Shown one piece after another: positions 33,006 through 44,441 of a DNA stretch of 64,000 bases. How positions within the stretch are numbered: the first letter of the stretch is position 1; every line of letters starts with the position of its first letter. The notes under the pieces are model-generated. The model was not told the origin of the DNA, did not search any database, and saw nothing but the letters and a program-made list of their open reading frames with translations. The DNA is from Adiantum capillus-veneris (taxonomy: Eukaryota; Streptophyta; Polypodiopsida; Polypodiales; Pteridaceae), in assembly GCA_014529385.2 (NCBI GenBank), contig CM043944.1, positions 62,212,248 to 62,276,247 on the forward strand, in the 5' to 3' direction. The translations under genes were made by a program, and so were the position numbers.

Positions 33006-35000
33006 GCTGTCAAATGTATTTTATTTGGTTATAGTGCTGAAAGCAAAGGTTACAGGTTGTATCATCCGCAAACAAAGTGTATTTTGGTTTCACGAGATGT
33101 AGTGTTTGTGGAAGATTCTGTTCAGCCCTTGCTGTCATGTACTAGAGACAGTAATGTAAGCTCACAAGACATTTATGACACTTTGTTGCCTCTTTTCAGT
33201 GGTGGAAATACGAATGTAAATGCCAATGAGGCAAATGTACAACCTATGGGGGTTTCTGAAAATGTTAGAGATCAGCCTATTACTGATGCAGATGTACATG
33301 ATGTACTTGATGAGGAAAGGGCTGAAAATGAGCCGGCTAGAGGTATGCCAAAATGGCTAGTGCACACTTTGCGTGACAGTAAATTGGATGCACCTTTGTC
33401 TAGTCGTACTCGTTCAGGCTCTCGCCATGCATCTTATGCATCGGATTGTTATGCTTTGGCTGTGTCTAGCTTACATGATGTTGAGGAGCCTCTGTCTTTT
33501 GATGAAGCACAGAATTCAGGAAATTGGATGGTTGCCATGCAATCAAAATACGATGCACTTATAGAAAATGACACATGGACTTTATGTGATTTGCCTCCTA
33601 GCAAAAAGGCCATTGGTACAAAGTGGGTTTACAAGTTGAAATGCAAGCCGGATGGTGAAATTGATCGCCATAAGGCTCGACTTGTTGCAAAGGGTTATGC
33701 ACAACAAAAAGGCATAGATAATGAAGAGACTTTTGCTCCCACTTGTCGTATGACTACTCTACGTTTTCTATGTGCATTGGCAGCTCATTTTGGTTGGGAT
33801 GTACATCAATCGGACATCATTACTGCTTTCTTGAATGGTGACATATTTGAGGAAGTTTATGTAACACAGCCTCACGGTTTTGTCAAGAAAGGGCAAGAGG
33901 ACAAAGTGTGCAGATGTAAGAAGGCTTTGCATGGATTGAAGCAATCTTCTCGTGCTTGGTATGAGAAAGCTAACACTCATTTGGTCAAACGAGACTTTGG
34001 TAACAGTCCAACAGAAAGCACATTGTATGTAAAGCGTGAGGGTGATGTACTTCTCATTGTGGTTTTATGTAGATGATTTGTTGATCACTGGACCAAATGA
34101 GAGAGATATTGCTGAATTGCATGCTGATTTGAATGCTACTTTCAAGATGAAAGATTTGGGGTTGTTGCATCATTACTTGTTGGGCATACAGTTTAAGTAG
34201 TGTGATGGTGGTATTGCCTTGTGTCAGAAAAGTTACATAGAGACATTGCTATGTAAGTTTGGACTTGAGGATTGCAAACCTATTGCCACTCCCATGGAAA
34301 TAGGCTTAAAATTGAGTCTTCATGATGCTGGTGATCCTGCAGATGTCACTCTTTACCAAATTGCTGTTGAATGCCTCATTTATGTATGCAACATGAGGCC
34401 AGATATTCAGTTTGGAGTCTCACAGGTCAATAGATTTATGCATAGCCCAGGGTCTAAGCATTGGCAGGCTGTCAAAAGGATTTTCCGCTACCTTAGTGGC
34501 ACTTTACATCTTGGATTGTCTTATCCACGGGGGGATCATTGCCGCCAGACTTACATGCTTTTTCGGACTCAGATTGGGCTGGTTGTTTTGACACGCGAGT
34601 GTCCACAAGTGGTTTTTGTTTCATGCTTGGTAGTTCATGTATATCATGGTTGAGCAAGAAGCAACCTACTGTGGCCACTTCGAGTTGTGAGGGTGAGTAC
34701 AGGGCAGTCTTCACAGCTATGGTTGAGTGAGTATGGCTCAGACGCCTTATGGTTGATTTGGGTGTTGGACAGGACACTGCCAACACTATCTAAACTGACA
34801 GTCAGAGCGCATTGGTAGTTGCGAGGAACCCAGTTTTTCATGCTCGCACAAAGCACATTGAGGTGCATTACCACTATGTCAGGGAGAGGCTCTCAGCAGG
34901 AGAGGTCAGCTTGGCTTATGTGCCAACACAGGACAACCTTGCAGATCTTTTCACAAAGGCATTGTCTCATGAGAAGCTCAAAGCTTTGGGCTTACTCCCC
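33006..35000 (+). pseudogene. copia reverse transcriptase and RNase H of element E
   Basis: The frame to 34076 contains KAIGTKWVYKLKCKPDGEID, KARLVAKGYAQQKGIDNEET and HQSDIITAFLNGDIFEEVYV. It ends in a frameshift directly at the catalytic box, where the DNA still encodes YVDDLLITG after a 1-base change. RNase H follows (FCFMLGSSCISWLSKKQPTV, TSSCEGEYRAVF, TKHIEVHYHYVRERLS). Several more stops occur. The copy is not functional. Confidence 0.88.
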
Positions 35001-35090
35001 TTTGTGGATTGGTCATGTCCTCCTGGTCATGTTCTCAGGGCATGGCACTTCCCTTTATTCATGTGCAGCTCGCGTTCACCGCATCACTCC

Positions 35091-35100
35091 AAGGGGGATT
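35091..35100 (+). promoter_or_regulatory. polypurine tract of element E
   Basis: aagggggatt directly precedes the 3' LTR. The equivalent sequence in G is aatccccccc-type on the plus strand at 38772. Confidence 0.8.
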
Positions 35101-35327
35101 TGTTACCATATACATGTGGTAGTGATGTGTGTGAACACACTAGGACCGCCGGGGCATTTTTTTCCTCTTTAGGAGGTTTTTTCCCCCGTGCATTGTATAT
35201 ACGCCCATCACTCTAGGGCTATCCATCTTTTCATTGCACACTAAGTAATACACTCTCTGTTGTGTGCCTTGAGCTTCCTTCGTCTTCTCCAAGCTGTGTG
35301 TTTTTTCCTGCAACCCTAATTCCAACA
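35101..35327 (+). repeat. 3' LTR of element E
   Basis: This 227-bp LTR has the same ends as the 5' LTR (TGTTACC to TTCCAACA) and is followed by the ctcgt duplication. Confidence 0.93.
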
Positions 35328-35332
35328 CTCGT

Positions 35333-35745
35333 TCCTCAAGTCCTCTATGAAGAGAAGATGATAGTCTCTCATCTTCTGGTAACTCTCTCATAGAACACCT
35401 CTCTATGTATTGTTTGAAGAGAAGCAAAGCTTCCTTCAGTTTCTCATTCTCTTTCTATTTGAAAGTGTAGATTTGTGACACTGTCAATGTGCTTGATCCC
35501 CCTTTTGGAGTACTCCTCTAAAAATTCTTGCAAGAGCTATGCTATTTTTGGAAAATCATCTTTGTTCAGTGGTTCGAACCACGTCAAGGCTGTTCCTTTC
35601 AATGTGAACTCAAATCCCTTGTACTATGTGTGACAATCTACAATTTGCTATGGTTCCTTTGATCCATTGTACTTTGTCTTGACACATTTGGCCACTTCAG
35701 ATGGTCTCATTTGTTGTGGTTCAATCAACACTCTGACCAATTTAG
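35333..35745 (-). pseudogene. D1 gag N-terminal part
   Basis: The minus strand reads NEKLKEALLLFKQYIERCSM, RELPEDERLSSSLHRGLEER before the E insertion point, continuing at 30676 on the other side. Upstream toward 35745 it gives the W/Y-rich capsid region (VRPSEVAK-like). It ends at the LTR-like sequence of fragment F. Confidence 0.6.
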
Positions 35746-36540
35746 TGTCAGACCTAGGGTAAGACCAAGCAGGCCAAGGGCCAGGACGGACATGCAGTAC
35801 ATGGGGTCCCTATTATTAGCAAGGCAAGGCCTATATAGGGTGGAAAGAGGCATGCTCAAGTCCCAAGCTCTCAAACTGGTATCAGAGCAACCACGGAAGA
35901 AGGGAAGGAAACATGGATGCATGTCTTGGATGGCTTCTCTCCCTCTCTATGTCTCTCTCTCATCAAGCTATCATGGTGTGGAGGATGGACCCTCGGTTGA
36001 ACCATGGCGTGGGCATGCACCTTGGGTTGAGCAAGGTCGAGACTGGTGGGTGGGAGCCGCAAGGGTAACGCAACTAAAAAGGAGTTGGGTTCAAGGACCA
36101 CCACGTGTGCAGAGGCCCTTAATCGAGAAAGTGGGGTCTATCGACCACCACAAAGGTTTGCAATTTCAACCTCATTGGATCACACTGCAGCTGGGAAGCT
36201 TTTTTGTTTCTTGAGCATGCCCGACCTACTTCTGTGGGGTGTGTCGTGTCCCTCTGAGATTATCTCTGTGTAATCGTCCCCCCTGCCATAGCCTGAATGT
36301 CTTATTTCGCACACGGCCGTCCACGGGACAAGAACTTTGTTAAACACACATAAGGGAGCATGCCTACATGGGCATGCCTCCTCACCTCCTCTCCTCCAAC
36401 AAGGCATGGAGTTAGAATCCAAAGGAAGCGGAAATCGAAGCACAAAACAATGACGGAATTTTCTCGATCTCAGAAAACTCAAAAAATTGCAGGAGTACAA
36501 GCATCTTCATTTGGCAAGCCGACGGCCGGCAAAAACTGTC
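35746..36540 (+). mobile_element. LTR-plus-leader fragment F of a Ty3 element related to C
   Basis: A segment starting TGTCAGACCTAGGG (35746) and ending near 35873 resembles the LTR of C in length, its ctatatagggtgg TATA region and its gggccagg motif. It is followed by TGGTATCAGAGC at 35877-35888 and an untranslated leader. No gag follows: at about 36540 the sequence changes to the minus-strand gag copy D2. This is a truncated 5' end. Confidence 0.65.
35877..35888 (+). promoter_or_regulatory. primer binding site of fragment F
   Basis: TGGTATCAGAGC follows the LTR-like segment by three bases, an initiator-Met type site. Confidence 0.8.
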
Positions 36541-37690
36541 ATCGATCTTATTCACTAGCACATGCTTTGCTTTTGGTTTCTCTGGTTGAGTTGTTTCCAT
36601 GGTTTTGTATACTAGTTTATCTTGTGAAGGGATTTTCAGTCCCATTTTTTCCAGGTTTTTGCTCATTTGTCCCCAAAAGTTCCACGAGAGTAATGGTGCA
36701 TCTTATAGGGGACGACATCAAATCATGTAGGCTTTTTGTGTCCGTCATCTTTGGAACTGTATCCCATTGAGATGGCACAATCCTCATCTCGGATTTCATC
36801 TCATGTTCCCCTACAAAGGAAGTTAAAGTCCTTAAAGTCACTTACTCACCACAAACACTTTCATCCTTGCATCTCCATAAAATGACTGTATATCCCTAGG
36901 ATAGATCTCATGGTCCATGTTTATCTCGAGGATTGGTGCTGATATCAACATGGCACTTCCATCCTTTCTGTTTTTTATTGTCTCCCATAATGATTGAGGC
37001 CACAACTCGTCCACTTCAAGAATTGGTGTCATCTCGTGAGATTTGGTCTCATCCGTCATGTTCTCAACAACCCTCGTATCCAATGGTTCCTTGTTTGGGT
37101 TGGTTGGTTTGCCAATTTGGTTTTCTTTTAGTGTGCGTACGTTCTCTTTTCCTGGAACATGCACTACTTGCTCAGGGAGTTTCAACGTTTCTAGCTGCAT
37201 TACAGCTTGAGCTATTTCTATGAGACTTTTGTACATTTCCATTTGTTTTGTTATTCTTTCACGATGTGGATAGGTCGTTAGTCTTTGTTCCAATGTTTGG
37301 TTGCTCTTCAATCTAGTCTCGTAGGCTTCTCGTAGGTTTGCAGCATAGCATCTAAGTGCTTATTTACTTTCTCAACCAAGACTGTTTTCAGAGCTTCTAC
37401 TCCCTCCGCATTCTCCTTATTCTTTTATTTGCGTTTGAGTTGCTCCCTCGTTTGGTTTAGCTGAGTCTCTAAAGCCGTCTTCTCCTTTAGCATCTTAGCT
37501 ATTATTATATCTCTTTTTGCTTTCCATAATTTTTGTTGAGTCCTCACTAACCGCTTTCAAACTTGATTCATTTGGGGAGTTTTAGCTCGTCCGCCACCAC
37601 TGGTTTGTTTTTGGCTGTTTCTTGAGCTTGATATCTAGTCACTACTTTGACAGGAACTGTCGACTCTGACTGCTTGAGGGTGTCAACCTC
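36541..37690 (-). pseudogene. second gag copy of the D type (D2)
   Basis: Minus 37311-36838 encodes MKSNQTLEQRLTTYPHRERI, LKLPEQVVHVPGKENVRTLK and ILEINMDHEIYPRDIQSFYG, which follows the D1 sequence at 29.6-29.1 kb closely. Minus 36841-36617 and 36666-36412 continue the match up to the start of protease. The zinc knuckles are missing at the 37690 end. Both copies are broken at different places, so they are independent relics of one family. Confidence 0.7.
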
Positions 37691-38427
37691 AAGAAGTAAA
37701 CCTACAAAACAAAGACATCTCTAGCACTAGTAAATCTATCACTCTCAAATTTGGCAAACTACATATGTTCTATGTCACTGCTCTTAGTCATCATGCCATT
37801 TCAACACTCAAACGAAGTTCAAATGCAATGAAACTTTAAGAGGAGGTCCAAGACACCTAGGGGCAATATCCTACCAAGTTTGGTCACAATTTGACAAGGT
37901 ACCAAAACCACAATCCATCATGATCGAGGTCCTGAAAACTGCAATAGAACATACCAGAAAGACCGCCCTATGGTATAAGAACACTTTCCTATGGTCGAAA
38001 CGTCAAAAACCAACCATTTAGGCACTCAAAACAATCGATTTAGCTTGCTTACGCGTAATCGCAAACCATAACAAAATTGACAATGGGTACACTTAAATTG
38101 AAGAGCAGTAGACAAAGAACACAATGCAAGTGTCGAAATTGAATTCGGATTACCAGAGCTTAAGAAAAATGGATTACAATGCGCTAGAGAGTACTCACTC
38201 TCAGTCGTACACTCCAAAACTTGCTTTATACCTAGGGCTTCTCTTGGCCAATGGACGAACTACATGGCTCAGACTCAGATTCAGACTTTACAAATCAGAT
38301 TTTACACATACTAACTCAGAGATCAGTTGGCTAAAAATCAAAGCTTTTTTGGAAAAATAATAGTGGGATTACAGAGTTGTATGATGAGGTGGCCGGCTAG
38401 GAGGGCGCTCGTCTAGTCCATCTGCCA
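37691..38427. other. unassigned repeat-like sequence
   Basis: There is no coding frame or LTR pair that I can recognise. The phrase tgtcaacctc at about 37680 could be an LTR start, but no second copy is in the window. The right end meets truncated copia element H at about 38428. Confidence 0.4.
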
Positions 38428-38545
38428 AAAGAGTTTCTCATTAATATCCTTGATGTGAGCAAAAGGAAAGTGTCCATTTCATCTTTCTCATGCATAATCT
38501 TCGATTCCAGCTCTTTACACAACAATGCAATTTTGGCCTCATTGT

Positions 38546-38771
38546 TGTTGGAATTAGGGTTGCAGAGAAACACACACAGCTTGGAGAAGACGAAGGAAGC
38601 TCAAGGCACACAATAGAGGTGTGTTACTTAGTGTGCAATGGAAAGATAGATAGCCCTAGAGTGATGGGCGTATATACAATGCTCGGGGGAAAAAACCTCC
38701 TAAAGAGAGAAAAAATGCCCCGGCGGTCCTAGTGTGTTCACACACATCACTACCACATGTATATGGTAACA
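38546..38771 (-). repeat. 3' LTR of element G
   Basis: Plus-strand ends are TGTTGGAATTAGGG and ATATGGTAACA. It is the reverse complement type of the E LTR and nearly identical to 43476-43701. Confidence 0.95.
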
Positions 38772-38783
38772 AATCCCCCCTGG
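38772..38783 (-). promoter_or_regulatory. polypurine tract of element G
   Basis: aatcccccctgg on the plus strand gives a purine tract on the minus strand immediately upstream of the 3' LTR. Confidence 0.85.
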
Positions 38784-38846
38784 AGTGATGCAGTGAACGA
38801 GAGCTGGTACATGAGTAAAGGGAAGTGCCATGCCCTGAGGGTAGGA

Positions 38847-41073
38847 TCAGTCCACAAAGGGGAGTAAGCCCAAAGCTTTGCGGAAAGCTTCAAGCTTCTC
38901 ACGAGACAATGCCTTTGTGAAAAGATCTGCAAGGTTGTCCTGTGTTGGCATATAAGCCAAGCTGATCTCTCCTGTTGAGAGCCTCTCCCTGACATAGTGG
39001 TAATGCACCTCAATGTGCTTTGTGCGAGCATGAAAAACTGGGTTCCTCGCAACTGCCAATGCGCTCTGACTGTCAGTGTAGATAGTGTTGGCAGTGTCCT
39101 ATCCAACACCCAAATCAACCATAAGGCGTCTGAGCCATACACACTCAACCGTAGCTGTGAAGACTGCCCTGTACTCAGCCTCACAACTCGAAGTGGCCAC
39201 AATAGGTTGCTTCTTGCTCAACCATGATATACATGAACTGCCAAGCATGAAACAAAAACCACTTGTGGACACTCACGTGTCAAAACAACCAGCCCAATCT
39301 GAGTCCGAAAAAACATGCAAGTCTGGCGGCAATGATCCCCCCTTGTAAAGTGCCACTAAGGTAGCGGAAAATCCTCTTGACAGCCTGCCAATGCTTAGAC
39401 CCTGGGCTATGCATAAATCTGCTGATCTGTGAGACTGCAAACTGAATATCCAGCCTCGTGGGCCATACATAAATGAGGCAGCCAACATCAGTTTGGTAAA
39501 GAGTGACATCAGCAGGATCACCAGCATCATGTAGACTCAACTTCAAACCTTTTTCCATGGGAGTGGCAATAGGTTTGCAATCCTCAAGTCCAAACTTACA
39601 TAGCAATGTCTCTATGAACTTTTCTGACACAAGGCAATACCACAATCACATTGCTTAAACTGTATACCCAAATAATGATGCAACAGCCCCAAATCTTTCA
39701 TCTTGAAAGTAGCATTCAAATCAGCCTTAAATTCAGCAATATGTCTCTCATTTGGTCCAGTGATCAGCAAATCATCAACATAAAGAACCACAATGAGAAG
39801 TACATCACCCTCACGCTTTACATACAATGTGCTTTCTGTTGGATTGTTACGAAAGCCTTGTTTGACCAAATGAGTGTCAGCTTTCTCATACAAAGCACGA
39901 GGAGATTGCTTCAACCCATACAAAGCCTTGTTACATTTGCACACTTTGTCGTCTTGTCCTTTTATGACAAAACCGTGAGGCTGCGTTACATAAACTTCCT
40001 CAAATATGTCACCATTCAAGAAAGCAATAACAATGTCTGATTGATGTACATCCCAACCAAAATGAGCTGCCAATGCACATAGAAAACGTAGAGTAGTCAT
40101 ACGACAAGTGGGAGCAAAAGTCTCTTCATAATCTATGCCTTTTTGCTGTGCATAACCCTTTGCAACAAGTCGAGCCTTATGGCGATCGATCTCACCATCC
40201 GGTTTGCGTTTCAACTTGTAAACCCACTTCGTACCAATGGCCTTTTTGCCAGGAGGCAAATCACATAAAGTCCATGTGTCATTTTCTATAAGTGCATCGT
40301 ATTTTGATTGCATGGCAACCATCCAATTTCCTGAATTCTGTGCTTCATCAAAAGACAGAGGCTCCTCAACATCATGTAAGCTAGACACAGCCAAAGCATA
40401 ACAATCCGATGCATAAGATGCATGGCGAGAGCCTGAACGAGTACGACTAGACAAAGGTGCATCCAATTTACTATCACGCAAAGTGTGCACTAGCCATTTT
40501 GGCATACCTCTAGCCGGCTCATTTTCAGCCCTTTCCTCATCAAGTACATCATGTACATCTGCATCAGTAATAGGCTGATCTCTAACATTTTCAGAAACCC
40601 CCATAGGTTGTACATTTGCCTCATTGGCATTTACATTCGTATTTCCACCACTGAAAAGAGGCAACAAAGTGTCATAAATGTCTTGTGAGCTTACATTACT
40701 GTCTCTAGTACATGACAGCAAGGGCTGAACAGAATCTTCCACAAACACTACATCTCGTGAAACCAAAATACACTTTGTTTGCGGATGATACAACCTGTAA
40801 CCTTTGCTTTCAGCACTATAACCAAATAAAATACATTTGACAGCCTTATCATCGAATTTTTCGTGATGTGATTTCTGGCACCAAAGCATATGCCAAACAG
40901 CCAAAAACACGCATGTGCTCAATAGAAGGCTTTCTATCATGCCATGCTTCGTATGGAGTAATAGAGTGCAAAGCTTTCGTAGGACACCTGCTAAGTACAT
41001 AAGTGGCACACATAATGGCCTCAAGCCAAAAAGAATGCGGCAAAGCTTGACTTTTGACCATACATCGTGCCAT
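38847..41073 (-). pseudogene. copia integrase C-terminus, reverse transcriptase and RNase H of element G
   Basis: The frame 41024-39612 (470 codons) holds KFDDKAVKCILFGYSAESKG, KAIGTKWVYKLKRKPDGEID, KARLVAKGYAQQKGIDYEET, NKALYGLKQSPRALYEKADT and the intact catalytic YVDDLLITG. RNase H is split between 39645-39280, 39202-38750 and 39059-38847 (VFSDSDWAGCFDT, TKHIEVHYHYVRERLSTGEI) by frameshifts. The change from the VPEITSRK frame to KFDDK at about 40850 is the same lesion as in E. Otherwise this is the best preserved copia pol in the window. Confidence 0.9.
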
Positions 41074-41078
41074 TTCCG

Positions 41079-41567
41079 TCAGTGACCTCTTTTCCTCTCA
41101 TCAACACCATTTTGCTGAGGCGTATAACGCACTGTACATTGGTGTTTTATCCCACGACTAGCCAGAAATGCATTAAATTCGTGAGACATATACTCCCCCC
41201 CTCGATCAGAACGGAGGGTGCCCATAGTACATTTCGAGACATTTTCAGCCGTAGCCAGAAATTGTTTGAAGCACATAAAAACTTCGGACTTCGCTTTAAG
41301 CGGAAATACCCATGCATGCCTGGAGTAATCATCAATGAAAGTCACGAAGTACAGGTAGTTGCCCAAGGACGGAGTTTGCATGGGCCCACAAATATCACTA
41401 TGCACAAGCTGCAACCTGCATGTGGCCCGAACTGAACCATCCTTTGGAAATTTAGAACGCTGCATCTTACCCAAATATACAGCCTTCACAAACATGTTTG
41501 ACAGGTGCTTCAAGAGGCGGCAAAGAAGCAACCATATCAGATTTCTGCAAACACAGCAGGCTGGCAA
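41079..41567 (-). pseudogene. copia integrase core of element G
   Basis: The core reads LQLVHSDICGPMQTPSLGNY, TFIDDYSRHAWVFPLKAKSE, LRSDRGGEYMSHEFNAFLAS and a third motif NGVDERK (VDER where E has VAER). A 1-base insertion in the finger region near 41480 puts it out of frame with the upstream zinc finger. The acidic catalytic residues are present. Confidence 0.88.
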
Positions 41568-43113
41568 AATTCAGATGACCAAAACGTGCATGCCAAAGTT
41601 TTGCATCTGAAATAGCCCTTGAATTTGCAACAGCATTTGCAAAATTTTGTCCACACTTGTGATATAAAGTGAGCTTATACAGCCCACGGCACAAAAGGCC
41701 AGATGCAACAATTTCATCACGAAAACTGAGATCATGAACTGTACATCTGTCATCCACAAATTTGACTACAAGTCCAAGTCTAGCAAGTGCGGATACAGAC
41801 AAGAGATTCTTCTTGATCCCAGGTACATAAAGTGCATCAACAAGTGTGAAGGAACTGCCATTAGTAGCAGTGAGCACAATCTTTCCAACTCCCTGAACTG
41901 GATAAGAGGCGTTGTTGGCACAAGTGACTGAATTCCCATGAGGGACAGACTCGAGAGAGGTAAACAATTCACGATGTGAGGTAATGTGCTTTTTAGCACC
42001 ACTGTCAAAATACCACACATGTGAATCTACAGCAACTGACAAGCATGCATCATGGACAACAGGATTGTAAGTGCACTCTGTGCTAAAAGCCCATTCTGCA
42101 TCAACATCAGCATTATAGTCTCCTTTCACAGAAGACTCAACAATGGCTGCATTTGTAGTGGAGCTAGCATTTGCAGTGGAACCACCCTCTTTCTTCTTAG
42201 CCTCTTTGGCCTTCAACTTAGGACACAACTTGATCAAGTGATCATTGGCTTTACAATAATGGGAACGCATCTTCTTTTTGCCCTTATCACCAGAATTGCC
42301 AAACGAAGTACTGCCAGCAGAAGCATTAGGAACAGAATTTTTGCCACTCGCAGCAGAACCATAAGAAGTGGCTGCATTATTGTTACCACCCTTTCTTTGA
42401 GAAGCAATAAAAGCCTGTTCAATTGCACGCTGCCTAGTCCTGTTTTTTCTGGAAAGTGACTCTTGCAACAGCAATGTGCATAATGCATCAAACTTGACAA
42501 CTTCAGGATTTCCTTGGGTCATAAGTCTCCAAGTACTAGCAAAAGTCTGATAGGAATCTGGTAAGGCATCAAGAACAGTCTGCACAAGGGAACTATCTGA
42601 AATGACTTCACCTGCAGAAATAAGCTGCTCATTGATATCCTTGACACTAGCAAGGAAAGTGTCCATATCATCTTCCTCATGCATAATCTTCGACTCCAGC
42701 TCTTTACGCAGCAAAGCAATTTTAGCCTCATTGCGGCTTGCATAAAGACCTGCTAGAATATCCCAAGCCTGTTTTGCAGATTTTGCTGAACGGATGTGAG
42801 GAACAATGGTGCGCTTCACAGACAACGCAATCAATGCATGAGCCTGCGCATCCTTAGCATCCCAACGAGCTTGTTCTGCCGTAGGCAAAACAACTCTAAC
42901 AGCTGCAATCCTTGCAGCAAGACCTGCAACATCCTCAACATCACCTACATCCTCAGAACCAGGACGTACATCAATGCCCTGCACAATGTTCCAAACACCG
43001 TTTGACACAAGAACATGTTGCATCATATAAGCCCACATAGGGTAGTTGTCCCCATCCAACCTGTCCTCAGCAGCAAACATCTTGAACACATCTGTGTTGT
43101 TGTTGTCAGCCAT
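41467..43113 (-). CDS. copia Gag-protease polyprotein of element G
   Basis: A long uninterrupted frame starts at the ATG at 43113 (MADNNNTDVFKMFAAEDRLD). It covers gag (NYPMWAYMMQHVLVSNGVWN, AWDILAGLYASRNEAKIALL, TWRLMTQGNPEVVKFDALCT), a basic Ser/Asn-rich linker, and a zinc region HYCKANDHLIKLCP whose first Cys appears lost (RSHYC). The protease follows (WYFDSGAKKHITSHRELFTS), then pre-integrase (WHARFGHLNFASLL, CEGC). It ends by frameshift at 41467. About 549 codons are open. Gag-protease could in principle be made from this copy. Confidence 0.88.
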   Translation of the reverse strand: MADNNNTDVFKMFAAEDRLDGDNYPMWAYMMQHVLVSNGVWNIVQGIDVRPGSEDVGDVEDVAGLAARIAAVRVVLPTAEQARWDAKDAQAHALIALSVKRTIVPHIRSAKSAKQAWDILAGLYASRNEAKIALLRKELESKIMHEEDDMDTFLASVKDINEQLISAGEVISDSSLVQTVLDALPDSYQTFASTWRLMTQGNPEVVKFDALCTLLLQESLSRKNRTRQRAIEQAFIASQRKGGNNNAATSYGSAASGKNSVPNASAGSTSFGNSGDKGKKKMRSHYCKANDHLIKLCPKLKAKEAKKKEGGSTANASSTTNAAIVESSVKGDYNADVDAEWAFSTECTYNPVVHDACLSVAVDSHVWYFDSGAKKHITSHRELFTSLESVPHGNSVTCANNASYPVQGVGKIVLTATNGSSFTLVDALYVPGIKKNLLSVSALARLGLVVKFVDDRCTVHDLSFRDEIVASGLLCRGLYKLTLYHKCGQNFANAVANSRAISDAKLWHARFGHLNFASLLCLQKSDMVASLPPLEAPVKHVCEGCIFG

Positions 43114-43461
43114 GGTAAATGCTGCACCTGATGTGAAAACTGCTCGAAAATAGGAGAAACGGAGCGGGAACAACCTGTGCTATATAGCACAAACCGTAGA
43201 AGACTATAAGGCGCCTGTTATGCAGAAAACGGCACTGACAGAAATTCTACACAAAATGATGAAATAGCCTGTGCAGTACTGCCTGTAGTGGAAATGGAGG
43301 CCGAAACGAGCCCAAATCGAAATTCTAAGCAGACCGAGCTCTTCGATCGATTCCAAAATTTTTGTCGACCTGCGAACGCTCGCCAAAGCTCACTGAAATC
43401 GAAGAAGGTGAGCAGGCGTGTGCTGGAGCAGCTGGCGACTAAGCCAGGGAGGACGTGACCT

Positions 43462-43473
43462 CCTCTGATACCA
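43462..43473 (-). promoter_or_regulatory. primer binding site of element G
   Basis: The minus strand reads TGGTATCAGAGG, differing in the last base from the TGGTATCAGAGC of E. It lies two bases inside the 5' LTR. Confidence 0.88.
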
Positions 43474-43475
43474 AT

Positions 43476-43701
43476 TGTTGGAATTAGGGTTGCAGAGAAA
43501 CACACACAGCTTGGAGAAGACGAAGGAAGCTCAAGGCACACAATAGAGAGTGTGTTACTTAGTGTGCAATGGAAAGATAGATAGCCCTAGAGTGATGGGC
43601 GTATATACAATGCTCGGGGAAAAAACCTCCTAAAGAGAGAAAAAATGCCCCGGCGGTCCTAGTGTGTTCACACACATCACTACCACATGTATATGGTAAC
43701 A
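43476..43701 (-). repeat. 5' LTR of element G
   Basis: This 226-bp LTR is almost identical to 38546-38771. On the minus strand it begins TGTTACCATATACATGTGG. Confidence 0.95.
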
Positions 43702-44081
43702 ATTGCGACTTGCATAAAGACTGGCCAAAATATCCCAATCCTATTATGTAGATTTAGCTAAACAATTTTGAGGAGTAATAGTGCCCTTCACAGATAACAC
43801 AATTGATGCATGAGGTTACATATCTCTAATATCCCAACAAAACTGCTCAACTGTAGGCAAGATAGCTCTGGCATCAATGGTCCTGCCACCAAAACTTGCA
43901 ACATCCTCAACACAGTCTGTATCCACAGAATCCGAATGTACAACAATGCCATGCACAACATTCCAAATGCCTTTTGATACAGAACATATTGCATCATGTA
44001 AGCCAACATTGGGTAATTGTTCCCATTGATTTTATCCTCAATAGCAAACATCTTGAATACATTTGTGTTGTTGTTAGCCAT
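43702..44081 (-). pseudogene. gag N-terminus of copia element H
   Basis: The minus strand from the ATG at 44081 encodes MANNNTNVFKMFAIEDKING then NNYPMLAYMMQYVLYQKAFG, a diverged copy of the G gag. Frame changes follow, and element G interrupts it at 43702. The continuation lies at 38545-38428. Confidence 0.85.
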
Positions 44082-44441
44082 GGCAAGTGCCTGCACCTGA
44101 TGTGAAAACTGCCCGAAAAGAGGAGAGACGAAGCGATACTAACACATGCTATACAACACAACCCAAAGAAGACTGTAAGGACATGTTGTGTACAAAATTT
44201 CATTGACAAAAATTCTGCAAAAAAGGACAAAAGTACCTGCGCAGTACTACCTGTAGTGGAAAGAGAGGCCGAAATGAGCCCGAATAAAAATTCTGAGCAG
44301 CCGAGTTCTACGAGTTATCCCAAAGTATTCGTTAATTGTTGATGCTCACCAAAGCTCACCCAAATAGGAGAAAGTGAGTAGGCTTGTGTTGGCAACGTTG
44401 GCGACTATGCTCGGGAGGACACAACCTACTCTGATACCAAT

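Larger units (their letters stand above)
30677..35327 (+). mobile_element. Ty1/copia retrotransposon E, 4.65 kb, internally deleted
   Basis: The LTRs 30677-30903 and 35101-35327 (227 bp each), an initiator-Met primer site, a purine tract and a perfect ctcgt duplication define it. It belongs to the same family as G and H. Compared with G it lacks about 500 bp near 31855, removing the end of gag including the zinc region, and it carries stops and frameshifts in pol. LTRs differ at about ten positions by eye, so it is older than G. Confidence 0.95.
27409..35745 (-). mobile_element. Ty3-type gag/protease remnant D1, split by copia element E
   Basis: Minus-strand gag, zinc-knuckle and protease sequence extends from 35745 down to about 27419, interrupted only by E at 30677-35327. 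A second, diverged copy of part of it lies at 36541-37690 (D2). I find no RT, integrase or LTR in either copy. Frames are heavily interrupted. The 5' side ends where fragment F begins and the 3' side ends at the B/C junction. Confidence 0.7.
38546..43701 (-). mobile_element. Ty1/copia retrotransposon G, complete and young, 5.16 kb
   Basis: LTRs 38546-38771 and 43476-43701 (226 bp each) differ by only two single-base indels that I can see. The primer site, gag, protease, integrase, RT and RNase H are all present on the minus strand. The target flanks are attgt (38541-38545) and attgc (43702-43706), one mismatch, probably a later C-to-T change. Pol has a few frameshifts, so this copy must have been mobilised in trans or have decayed very recently. 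Confidence 0.95.

Noticed and set aside
35711-36214. Plus-strand 167-codon frame
   Set aside because: It spans the LTR, primer site and leader of fragment F and shows no protein family.
35746-37690. F and D2 as one element
   Set aside because: F is plus-oriented and ends in its leader, while D2 is minus-oriented gag, so they were joined by rearrangement or insertion.
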